Positions 36,408 to 48,400 of a stretch of DNA of 64,000 bases are shown here, piece after piece (position 1 is the stretch's first letter; each line of letters starts with the position of its first letter). The translations under genes were made by a program, and so were the position numbers. Under the pieces are notes generated by a model. That model did no database searches. It saw nothing but the letters and a program-made list of their open reading frames with translations, and had not been told where the DNA came from. This DNA is from Megaleporinus macrocephalus (Eukaryota > Chordata > Actinopteri > Characiformes > Anostomidae). The DNA lies in NCBI GenBank assembly GCA_021613375.1, contig CM038706.1:21146866-21210865 (forward strand). The letters are read 5' to 3'.

Positions 36408-39400
36408 ATGGCCCAGTTCGGGGGTCAGAAGAACCCTCCGTGGGCGGCTCAGTTTGCCGCTACGGCGGTGTCTCAACCGGGCCACTCAGGACAGTCCCTC
36501 GACTTGAACAGCTTACACAGTAAGTAATGTCTGATAGTCTTATCATCTAATCATTTGGAGATATTCACTTAGGCAGCAGTGAATCCCCCCCCCCCCCTTT
36601 ACAGTGCCTGCATTCCTCCAACTGGTAACAACATCTCTGTACTGGGGGGACATAATAAGATGACAACTCGCAATTTTTTTAAACCTTCAATGTCATCGAA
36701 CCGCTAAAAGACGTCCCTGTTATCAATCCTGTGACAATTAAAGGTTTAGTATGTTCCACTGTGGGGCATTTCACACTGATGGCTACCTGGGACTTAAAGT
36801 CTGCTTTGACCTGCGGGACTGTAGGAGTGCTCCAGATTTGCATCATGCCCTGTTTGTTCTGTTGCAGCTTTAGGTGTTCAGCAGCCATCTCTCTTGGGTG
36901 CCTCCCCCTCCATGTACTCGCAGCAGTCTGCTTTGGCTGCAGCGTCCCTCAACACACAGTCAGCTGCCAATTATCAGATTTCCCAGCAGACTGCAGCCCT
37001 CCAACAGCAGGCTGCTGCAGCTGCTGCAGCTGCACTACAACAGGTGAGCCCCTTAACCATATTGTACTCTAAACTTTTGGCCATGCTGGAAGTGTGCAGT
37101 GAAAGAACAATCGCACTGTTCAACTGCAACGTCCAGTTTGGATGTTTGAGATGCTTGCTTGTTTTTATTTCTCATGCATCTGTTATAGATTTTAATGCAA
37201 TATGTAATACAACACCAGTAAACACTATGTATAAAATGTTTCATCTTTTGTAGAGTTCATTCTGTTGGTCAGTATTTTGGGGTTTTACTGGAATTTCAGT
37301 CTCCAGCATAACTGGAATTCTGTTATCTTTCCATTGCAGTGAATAATCTTGAGTCACTGATATGTTTAATTTTAGTCCCAGATCAATTCAGCCCTGCAGC
37401 AGTATCAGCAGCAGCAGCAACAACAGCAGCAGCAGCCACCTCAAGCTCCACCACCGCAGCCGCCCCCTCAACAGACCCTCTACAATGTTCCTCACCAGGT
37501 ATACATGCTCACTTATTGCCTACTGTGTCTTAGAGCTTTAAATCGCAATGAAAGTGCAATTCAGTATGTAAGTCATTATGTCCTAATATGGTCATGTGGA
37601 TTGAAATGTACTTTGAGTGGTGTTATTAGAAATATTACTCTCCTATATTACTGCTGTAATATGCACTGTTGAATTAGATTATTGGTAGAACTCAGACAGT
37701 TGTAGGAACATTTGCTTTTAGTACTAAATGAATTACTGTCTGTCAGAAAAATGTTGCCTGGGAATAGGTCCAGCACTGAAGAGCCCTTACTGCTGCACGG
37801 TACATTCATCAGAGGAACGGTTTAGCTGAATTGCTGGGTACAGTTGGCTGACTTCTTGTTATTTATTCCTGTTTTCTGGATTTTGGTGGCTTGCACAGTC
37901 AACAAAATGGTATTACTTAAGTTTGAAAATTAACGAATTCATACGAATTTAGGGCTTCAGTATCAAATTGTTTTGTAAGTTTGTGTGACCTTCAGAAAAC
38001 TGTCCCACCAGTTGGATCCACCACAAAAAACAATAAATGGAGTGTCAGTATGTTGCTATAATATACTACACAGACAAAAGTACAGACCCATGGGAGCTTT
38101 TATTACATCCCATTCTAAACTCATAGGCATTAATATGTAGTTAGTTTCTTTGCAGCTATAACGGTTTCCACTCGTCTTGGAAGGCTTTCTACAAGATTTT
38201 GGAGTGTGTCTGTGAAAATTTATGCCCATTTATCCAGAAGAGCATTTGTGAGGTCAAACAATGATGAGGGCCTGGTTCGCAATCCCTGTTCTAGTTTCTC
38301 CCAGAGGTGTTTGATTGGGTTGAGGTCAGGGCTCTGTGCAGACCAGTCTAGTTCTTCCATACCAAACCCTTTATAGACATTGCTTTGTGCACTGGGACAC
38401 AGTCATGTGGAAACAGAAAAGGACCTTCCCCAAACTGAATCCAACCAGTTGGGAGCATACAATTGTCCAAAATGTTTATTGAAGCATTAAGAAACCAAGG
38501 CCCACCCCTGAAAAACAGCCCATGGCATTATCCCTCCTTCCCCAAACTGTGCAGTCAGGAAGGTAACATTCTCCTCGCAGTTGCCAAACCCAGACTCATC
38601 CATCAGACTGCCAGATAGAGAAATACGATTCATCACTCCATGTTTCCTCTGCTCCTTAGTCCTGTGTCAGTGTACTTTACACCACATATCTGACGCTCTG
38701 CATTGTGCTTGGTGATGTCAAACTTGCATACAGCTGCATGGCTATAAAAACCAATGCCATGAAGCTTACGGTTCACACTTCCTCTGTTTCTGTGATTTTA
38801 ATGCCAGCATAGGTTTGGAGCTCAGTCATTAAGTCAGCAGAGCATGCTCAGGCCCCTACTCTGTTTATGTGGTCTGTCACTTTGTGGCTGAGTTACTGTC
38901 GTTCCTAAACTCTTCTACTGTCAGTTGATCAGGGAACATCTTGGTGGCATCCTTTTACAGACTGGGAGTGTTGGGCAGAGGGATGTCAATCAAGCGTCCT
39001 CTTAAGGATATACTCCAAACAGCCCACTGTGCCCAGCAGTTGCAGTAATTTCTATTTTATAAGCAGTGATTTTATAAACAGTGGTCTATCAATTTTTTGT
39101 GATGTTTTTTTCCTGTATTCCAACTTTGCTGAACCTTTAATGTAATGTTAGTGGTTTTGTTTTGTTGGTTTTTCATTATGTTTTAAACTTGGACTTGGGT
39201 TGAGTAGCTGTTCATTTGGATTGTCAGCTTCACTCCCACTCCAACCAAAAATCTAATGACAAAAGCCCTTTGACTGCAATAGACTACACATTTCTGTGAC
39301 ACAAATTTTGTTGTTTTATTTTCTTAGAGACTGTGATCCCAGTGCTTACAATGTCACATCACCTTGTCTCCAAAGTAAACATGGGTTTCTTAATGATGGT

Positions 39401-42400
39401 GATATTTTAAAAAGAGTACCCCCCAACTAGGGCAGGTTATAATGTTCAGATTCCTCCTTATGTACACTTTTTAACTATCCAGGTGACTAGCCACAGCTGT
39501 ATTCAGTTGATTCTGTATTAACGTTCCTGATGAGTTAAGTATGCCTGTTACAGCTTGTGGACTGGTGCAGCCTGTAGCACCACAAGCCTTGGCAAGTCTC
39601 ATTTGTGTTTTCCTCCCTGTCAGCTAGCAAGCTGCAGCATTTGTTTTGTAATTTAGTGTAATTACATTTCACATGTTGCATCATTTGAGATCCATGAGTC
39701 TGTTCTCTGTTTTTCCAGCACCCATTAATTTGTAAAGTTGACATTTTTGTTCCTCTCTTTCATGTTGACAGCTCCCTCAACCACAGCCTGCCCTACTTTC
39801 ACAGGTAATTTTCATTGCTATTTGTGTTCAAACCAATTTATTCACTGTTGATTAGCCCTTTATGATCCTTCCATTATTGTAGTTAATCCATCAGACTTTT
39901 GCATTAAAAAAGTTTAACAGTTAAATAGTATTGAGTGAAGCCCCTAGGCTGTGTCTTATGTTTGGAGTATTTCAGTATAGTTTTTACACCTTGCTCAAAG
40001 TATAATGTGACACAGTATGAATGAAAATAGTTTTAACTTGTATATTATGTTACAGTGTATATTAGGTGATTATTAGATATTCTAAGGATAAATGGCCTTC
40101 TGGCAGCCTGTTTAAACAATTACAGGTGCAACACTCTCAGCTTGTAGGTAAAAGCCATTGCTGTAACTTCACTTAATCTATCTAAGTAGTCCATCGTAAG
40201 TAATAATCATATCAGTATATAGTACTAAAAACTCCCTGTAATGGCTAAAATGTGACTGTCAGTTTGTGTTTATGGACAACTTAATGTGTTTTGAATGCAT
40301 AATAATAACAAGAAATGGGATGATAATAATAGTAAGGAGAAGACTGCACATCTAATTTGTTGTATTATGTATAATGATAAGTGTAAAACGTGCATACAAA
40401 CATAGCGTCGTTGTCCAAATTAAAACATGTATCTCTATCTTTCTTGATTTTACAATTAAACTAAACAAGTGCCTTTTATATTATGTAAAGGTTTCATGAT
40501 TAATCGACAAACAGAAATATTTAAATTAACTTTCATTGAAGAATTAACTTTCATTGAAGAAAGTTTGTGATGTCTTCTATAAAGTTACTGTTTTGGAAGT
40601 ATGTATGTTTTGCTCTGCTTGTTTCTCTATGGCTTTCAGTTTTGTAACAAAAGTATAATTTTTTTTTTTTTTTTTTTCATAGCCCCCCGTTGCTTTGCCT
40701 ACTAGTCTGAGTTTGTCAAACCCCCAACAGACAGCCCAGATCACAGTCTCCTACCCAACACCCCGCTCCAGCCACCAGCAGCAAACCCAACCCCAGAAAC
40801 AGCGTGTCTTTACTGGGGTCGTCAACAAGCTACATGACACATTTGGTTTCGTGGACGAAGATGTTTTCTTCCAGCTTAGGTGAGAACTAACTATGCATCT
40901 GGAGTATTTCAGATGGTTCTGTATTATTTCCCAAAGCAAATATGGATCAGTAAGTAATAGTTTATTTATTTTTTAGGTAGTTGGGTGTATGATTGATATT
41001 GTTTTGTCTCTTAGTGCGGTAAAGGGAAAAACGCCACAAGTTGGTGACCGTGTTCTTGTGGAAGCCGTCTATAATCCCAACATGCCCTTCAAGTGGAACG
41101 CCCAGCGTATTCAGACGTTACCTCAGTTGCCCAACCAAACGGTGAGAAATCCCAATTTGCGAATCTAATTCTCCTCTATTGGTTCCTAAAGCATGCCATT
41201 GCACTGCCATTGATTACTGTGTTCTCAATCTCTATGTAGCACCAGCCGCCCCAGCCCTTACCTCAGGTTTCCCCACAGCTGTCCAGCTTTTACTCTGACG
41301 CAGGAGTGCAGCGCTACTCTGATATACATTCTGCGGTGGACTCAAGACCAAATGTAACCCTCTCTCCTTCCTCTTCTTTTTCTAAAGCCCCGTGTTTTCC
41401 CACTGCACAAACAGGTGTTAGAAACAGTTCCTCGAATGCTTTCTTTCCTCTGAGATGAGTTGATACTGCAGCGTTACTGCTTTCTATTTGTTTCACAGCT
41501 CTAAACTTGTGTGTTGGATTGAAAGGGTTTGATAAAATATATTTTCTCACAGCTCATAGTGTCTTTGGCTAATCAGTGTTGTCAGTGAAATTAAGGCTCT
41601 CTTGGTGGTCTGTTTTGTTTTGTGTAACCAACTAATACTGAAAGTCTTGTTGTACTTCTGGTTTGTTAAGCTCTGTTAGTGGAAGGCCTCAGCACTAAAA
41701 TATGTAGTGTTTGCTGTAAATTACTTGATTTAACTAATGAAGGGCATGTGGTAATTAGCTAGTTATTTGAAGCGGAGGTGTTTAAACAAGGAAGACAAAC
41801 TGTGCTGCAGTGCTGTTGCCCTCCAGGACTAGAGTTTAAGAACCACGTTCTTGTCTGTAAAGGAGAAGTAAACTAGATGTCTTTGCCAGGTCTGTATACG
41901 TGTATAAAAGAGAAAACTAGAATAGTTTAAAACAGCAGGAATGCTTTGATAAATTCCTTTTTTTTTTTTAACACAGTCTTGGATTTCTATCTTTCAGCAG
42001 GGATCAGACGTGCTAACATTTGATAATATAATTTAACTTTTTCTGGCTCTGTCCTGTTTAACTGTCTTCTTCTCTTGGGGTTAATTGCTCGCTAACACAC
42101 TGGGCTTCTTTTTCCTTTAGCGCGGGTCACATCGTTGGCACTCATGTACTGGAAGTGAACTAATAACATTTTGTTTTTCTAAAACTACAGTTTTTAGTAA
42201 ATTACACATATTGGTTGTTTTTGACACACTTAGATTGCCAGCTCCACAGCAATTGACCTAGTCTCAGATTAGTTGGCATAGTCATCAGCTGGAGACTAAA
42301 CTCATTCTGACCCATGTCTGGTGTATTTCTGCTTGTTTCAGAGTCAGCCTCCTGGCCCCAACATGATCAAGCCAGGTCCCTCAATGCTTCAGTCTCTACC

Positions 42401-45400
42401 TCCACCAACTACCTTCAGCGTGCCAACCCAGGGTCCCCCTCCCTCCCTGCTTCAGGCCCAGCTTTCTGCAGCCTCTCTAGCCCCGCTCCTACAGAATCCC
42501 CCTCAGCCTCTCCTGCCTCAGCCACCCCCTAAAGGTACAGCAGGTTAACCAAGCTCCTGAAGACCATGAATAATTTAGTGGTGCTGAATTTGGAACTTGT
42601 AGGAGGAATGCTTTCTAATTTTCTTTTGTCTGCTGTGTAGATTCTGTGTTTTCAGGGGGGTTGCTGCAGCCTCCAGTACGCATGATGCCCCAGCCACAGC
42701 CTGTGAGACGTATGGATCCCTCTCCTCGATTTCCGAGCCGCAGTGATAGACCAGAGCTTATTTTGAGAAAAGATGACCGTAGGTGAGTAGCAGTTCAATA
42801 CAGCTGTATCGGCATCTCTCCTTCCCTGGTATATCTGATGGTTACTCTGTAGCACCATAACAATACTATATGCAGTAGCATTCATTATAGTCGTAATTAT
42901 CACAGGCTTATTATTGCCCTTGTTAAACAATGCTTTAGTAAATTGAGCTACCTAGCTACCCTTTAGAGTCATCCTATCCTACTTCAAATGTCGAATGTAT
43001 TACATTTACGGCATTTAGCAGATTATTATTAGTATAGTATTATTTAAACAGCTAGTTTTGTCTTAAGACTCCAAGAATTTAATTTGGCGCAGTTAAAATG
43101 AAAGTGCTTTGGGATTTCTCCTGCAGTAGGGAAAGAGATAGAGAGCGGAGAAGATCAAGGGAGCGTTCTCCAACACGCAAGCGTTCAAGAGACCGCTCTC
43201 CTCGAAGAGATCGTTCTCCAAGACGCCCGCGCAGAGTTGTACCAAGATATACTGTGCAGTTTTCGAAGTTCTCACTTGATGGGTGAGTAGAGTCTGTGAA
43301 ATATTTAATGTGACAATGTTTGTATTTGAAAATGTGTGACTTTCTTGTTAACGCTGCCTATGATTGTAAATCCTCTGTGTCTGCATGCGCGTGTTGTACA
43401 GATACAACTGTGACATGATGGAGCTCCGGCGGCGGTATCAGAGCCTCTACATCCCAAGTGATTTTTTTGATGCTGTTTTCACCTGGGTGGATGCTTTCCC
43501 CTTATCACGACCGTTTACCTTTGGAAACTACTGTAACTTCCACATCATGCATAAGGAGGTGGACTCTTTAGTGAAGAACACAGCTGTACTGGACCCTCCT
43601 GATGCCAACCACACCTACAGTGCTAAGGTGTGAGGACACATTCATCTATACTTTTGTTATTTGCATCTGTTTGATTGTATGAGCTTTGAATTATTTTTAA
43701 ATTATTTTTGTCATTTTTATTTATTTTTGTATTTATTTTTTTGGGCTTGTCTCAATCCACATTGTTCACTGTTGTGTGCGTATTAGATAAACCAATTTGT
43801 TTTGTGGTGTAGGTGATGCTGCTTGCTACACCCAGTTTGGATGAACTGTATCATAAGTCTTGCGCCCTGGCTGAGGACTCACAGGACCTAAGGGACTCTT
43901 TCCAGCACCCGGCACGCCTCATTAAGGTACAACTGAACTATACTCTTACCAGCCATGCATCTACTTTACTAACCCTTGTCAGCTTACGTTTAATTAATGT
44001 TTTGTTGTATGTATAAATCAACATAACCCATTAATCATGGTCTCTTATATCTTCGCATCTGTCCATGCTGCCGATTCTCATTTCATTCTGGGGTCATTTG
44101 TGTTGCTTCATGCTTTTGCTGGGAGTTGACTGTGATGTTTTTTTCCTATTCCATTGCCGAACGCTTAGCTGTGTGGAATAAGCTTCTCTGATGTTGACTC
44201 TCCCCATGCCAACCATTCAGAGCATTTTTTTTTCCATCACATACATTTAGTTGCTTTTACATGTGTGCTCCTTATTTCACCACCTTGTTAGCCACCAGAC
44301 TTGTATAATGTGTAACCTTTTATGCGTTTGTGAATTCCTCTGTTCTCAGTTTCTGGTTGGGATGAGGGGCAAAGATGAGGCCATGGCCATCGGCGGCCAC
44401 TGGTCTCCCTCCCTGGACGGAGCTGACCCAGAGAACGATGCCTCAGTCCTTATAAAGACAGCGATACGTTGTTGTAAGGCTCTGACAGGCATTGATCTGA
44501 GTTTATGTACACAGTGGTAAGTACAACCCCATTCTGACACTGTTTTGGCGCATCCTCTCTTTCCATGTGTGTATTTATCAGTACTAGGCCTGAGCAGTAC
44601 TAAAAAGCCTAAACAAAAACATCCAACTTTCTGTGACCCACTGCATGGTTTTGACAAAAGCTCTATCTCCTGACATGTCGGAGGCTTTTTTTGGTTTAAT
44701 TTAACTGTAATTCTGTAAATTTTTATGTATTTCTTTGCTGTTCTCTTTATTTTGCAATGTCCTTTTGCTAATGTGTGTAGCAGTCCTGCCTCTTTATCTA
44801 TGTGGTGAATGCATTTATTCTGTCGCTCGAAAGGCAAAGCCGGAGGAGGAGTCGCCACCATTACTTTCTGTTTTATATGACCTTTTGACCTGTGTTAAAT
44901 ATCTTACATATTTAACTTGCTTTCACCGTGTCTTTTGAATCTGTCTTTCTCACACCTCGGGGGTATGTACATTATCCAACACAAGCATCCAGTTCAGACT
45001 CACGAATGCTAGGGGGGAGGGGCCTGGCAGGAGGAAAGTGTGGGGGAGGGGGGGAGCAATGTCCAGTTTGTCGTTGTTTTTGTTTTTGTCTGTCGATTTC
45101 CCCAATACATGGCCGCCGTTCATCGTGAGAACCTACTGTGGAGATCTGCAGACTGTATTTTCATTATGTCTTATTCTGGGGTCATCTTACCACAGAGGGG
45201 AGGTAGGGGGATTGGAGTGTATTGGTGGTTAGGCCTTGTGTGATGTCTGACAGAATGTTTCTTTCCAATGCACTTCTTCCTTTGCGACAGGTATCGTTTT
45301 GCAGAGATTCGCTATCACCGCCCTGAGGAGACTCACAAAGGGCGCACAGTTCCCGCACATGTGGAGACAGTGGTTTTATTTCTCCCGGATGTTTGGCATT

Positions 45401-48400
45401 GTCTTCCTACCCGCTCAGAGTGGGAAGGCCTGTCCCGCGGACTCAAGGAGCAGCTGGCAGAGAAACTCTTGGCTGAACGGAAGGAGGCTGATGGAGAACA
45501 GGCACTGAACGCTAATCCTTCTCTTCTCATTTCCGCTTCTCACAGGCACAGGAATAGACAGACAAAACACTCAAAAAACACACAAAACAAACAAGTATCA
45601 CAGGCATCATACAAAAGCCCCCATTTTATTGTCCCTGTGTTTTTGTCCCTTTTCCTCCACCCCATCCCCTCCTGCCTCCTCTACCTGCTCTCCCAGCACC
45701 GCCCTCGCCCCACCACCCTACCCAGCCCGCAGTCACACACAGCGGAACAGATTAGCTCATAATTTCAATGACACTGCTTCAACTGGTAAAACAGCTTCCA
45801 GCTATGCTAATGAAGTGTTATGGCCAAATTTAATGGGGGAGTTAATCATTCACTCGTATGCATGGTAATCTAGAAAGGCCAAAATGGCATGCTTGAGTTT
45901 TTACAAATTTACAGGGGGTTTCTATGGTATTGAATTGAATTGAATTGAGATGCTGGTGACACATGCTGGAATCTGGAGAGCCAGTTGGAATAAAATGTGT
46001 GTTTTTAGAATGTTTTCTTTTTATGATTAATTTTACATTTTAATTCAATATCTGCTGAACTCCAAAAAACTCCTAGGTTCTGTCTCTTGTCTGTCCCTTT
46101 ATTGATTTTTACACTATTCTCTGATTGGACTGTACCTAGACTTTGTGGACTTGGTTTTTCCAGGGAGGTTGGTTGATCCAAGGACAGTCTTCTATGACTA
46201 GATGCTAAAAAGGAGGGTAAATTGATTTGCAAATGTAGTCATAGGGAACTCGTACACACGTTGAGTTTGGAGACCATCTCTGAGTGCATCTCTCACATTT
46301 TACATTTCTTGGACCCACTGTCATTGATTACCTTTTTGTATTCCACAGAACTGGCATTGATTGGCTGATGGGTGGGCTTTGGATCTGTTGTAAAAGCTAG
46401 AGAGCTTCCATGTACCCTAGAAGTGGACTTTTGATTTTGTTTTATTTTTTTATTTCTTTTGTTTATTTTATTTTATTTTTTTACCCAATCGAGACCTCAG
46501 TTGGAGGAGACAATGAGAGACAGTTGTGACCTTGCTTCTTGCACGGATCAACTTTTGTTTCAGAAGCTCAGACAGCCTAGAAGAGTTGCTGTTTAACATT
46601 TTGTTGTTCCTCTCTGTTTTCCTCTCTGACCTGATGATAGGAAGAAGAGGAGAAAGATGATGACGAATCAAAAGAGGTCACTACACCCACGCACTGGTCT
46701 AAGCTTGATCCGAAGTCTATGAAGGTACGTCGTTTCCAGTTGATGGGTTAGGTGTTCCCTTTTCTCCTGAGGTGTCTCTCCAGTTTCAGCTGCATGTGTG
46801 TTCTGCATATAGGTGAATGACCTGCGTAAGGAGCTGGAGAGCAGATCTCTGAGCTCTAAAGGGCTAAAGTCTCAGCTGATAGCTCGGCTCACTAAGCAGC
46901 TGAAAGTGGAGGAGCAGGTGGAGGAATCCAAAGAACCAGAGAAGACAGAGTCGGCTGGTGTAGAGGAGGAGGAGCCGTGTAGAGCAGAAGAAGACCGGGA
47001 GGTGAGAGAAGAGACAAGCTGTGAGAGTAACTACATGATCAGAAAGGTGCCCACTTGTGCTTTAATGTTTTATGCATGGATAGAGTAGAGGGACTCAATT
47101 TGTGGGCGTCGTTTGGCCAGACTAATGGTCATTTTATTAAATGGGGTTCACTCTTTAGTGTTACCTCTTTTGTAATATTAATTTGGTTGTCTTCTCAGGA
47201 GGAGGAACGTAAGCGGCAGGAGGAACTGGAGCGGCAGCGCAGGGAGAGGCGTTACGTCCTCCCGGATGAGCCCACCATTATTGTCCATCCAAACTGGGCA
47301 GCAAAAAATGGCAAGTTTGACTGCAGCATCATGTCCCTGAGTGTGCTCTTGGACTACAGGCTGGAGGACAATAAGGAGCACTCCTTTGAGGTTAGAAAAA
47401 CGTCTCTTGTTATTAAATGGCTTCATTATAGCTCATCGAATATTGTAGATCAGAGGTCACTCAACTATTGAGAACTATTTAATTTAGACAGTGTTTATTT
47501 TAAGTGGCAAACTTTACTTGTCTTTACGCTATACGGGCTTTACTCCACAGTAAACTCGCAGACCAATTGCGTGCATTGTAAGATCACCAAAGGTGCTCCT
47601 TAGCCAATCAGATCTGTGCATATTCAGAAGTGTGGTGCGCACACAGGTGAGGTATGCAATGAGAAACAGAGAATTAGTCAGAGAATAAAGCAAGTCAGAG
47701 AGAATACCATACTCTAACAAAGAAAAAACAACAATAAAAACTAACTGTTTATGGAATGGACCCAGGCTTGCTCGCCTAGTTTTGGAGAATAACTTTGTGT
47801 AAAACCAACAGGTCAGAATGTGAAGTTAACAAGACTGCATGTTTTATTGACTTTTCCTATAAATAAACACTTTTGAGATGCACTTTTTTCAAAAGCATTG
47901 TTTTTTTTAATGTAGCCCTTTGCTTTTATTTGAAACCATGGAAAAAACATTTATTTGAAGTTTTATCAACAATTAATTTAGTTCAGCATTTAAAATAATA
48001 AATACTGTTGAAATATATTGAACAGTATTTATAATGTGTTTGTCTTTCAGTTGCTGATGTTATAAGATGCTGATACTAGGCTACTTCAGTATACAAAATA
48101 CAGCACTGAATCATAACACAAGTTAGAAATGATGACGGTCCGGACCTTGGCCTGAGGAAATCTCCTCTGACTGGACCTTACTGAAGTCTAATTAAATACC
48201 CCTGTTGTAGATGCTTCTGCTCCTCATTTTCAAGTAATTAAAATAAAACATCAGCTTATGTTGAAACTGTGCTTTCCTATTAAGAATTATATATTGAATT
48301 TTATTGAATCATGCCTGTTAACTTGCAAAGACATTTAAGGTGTGAATATTTACCTCAGTGAAAGAGATCTGGTGGTTTAAAGTTGTTTTCTTCTGCATAC

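Noticed and set aside
44346..44861. 171-codon minus-strand open frame
   Set aside because: It lies antisense over a conserved ccar1 exon (44350-44516) and its intron; no independent family similarity. A shadow frame.
48128..48175. ATGATGA followed by CTGA in a ccar1 intron, considered as a second box C/D snoRNA
   Set aside because: No complementary flanks for a terminal stem and no convincing rRNA-complementary guide next to the D box.
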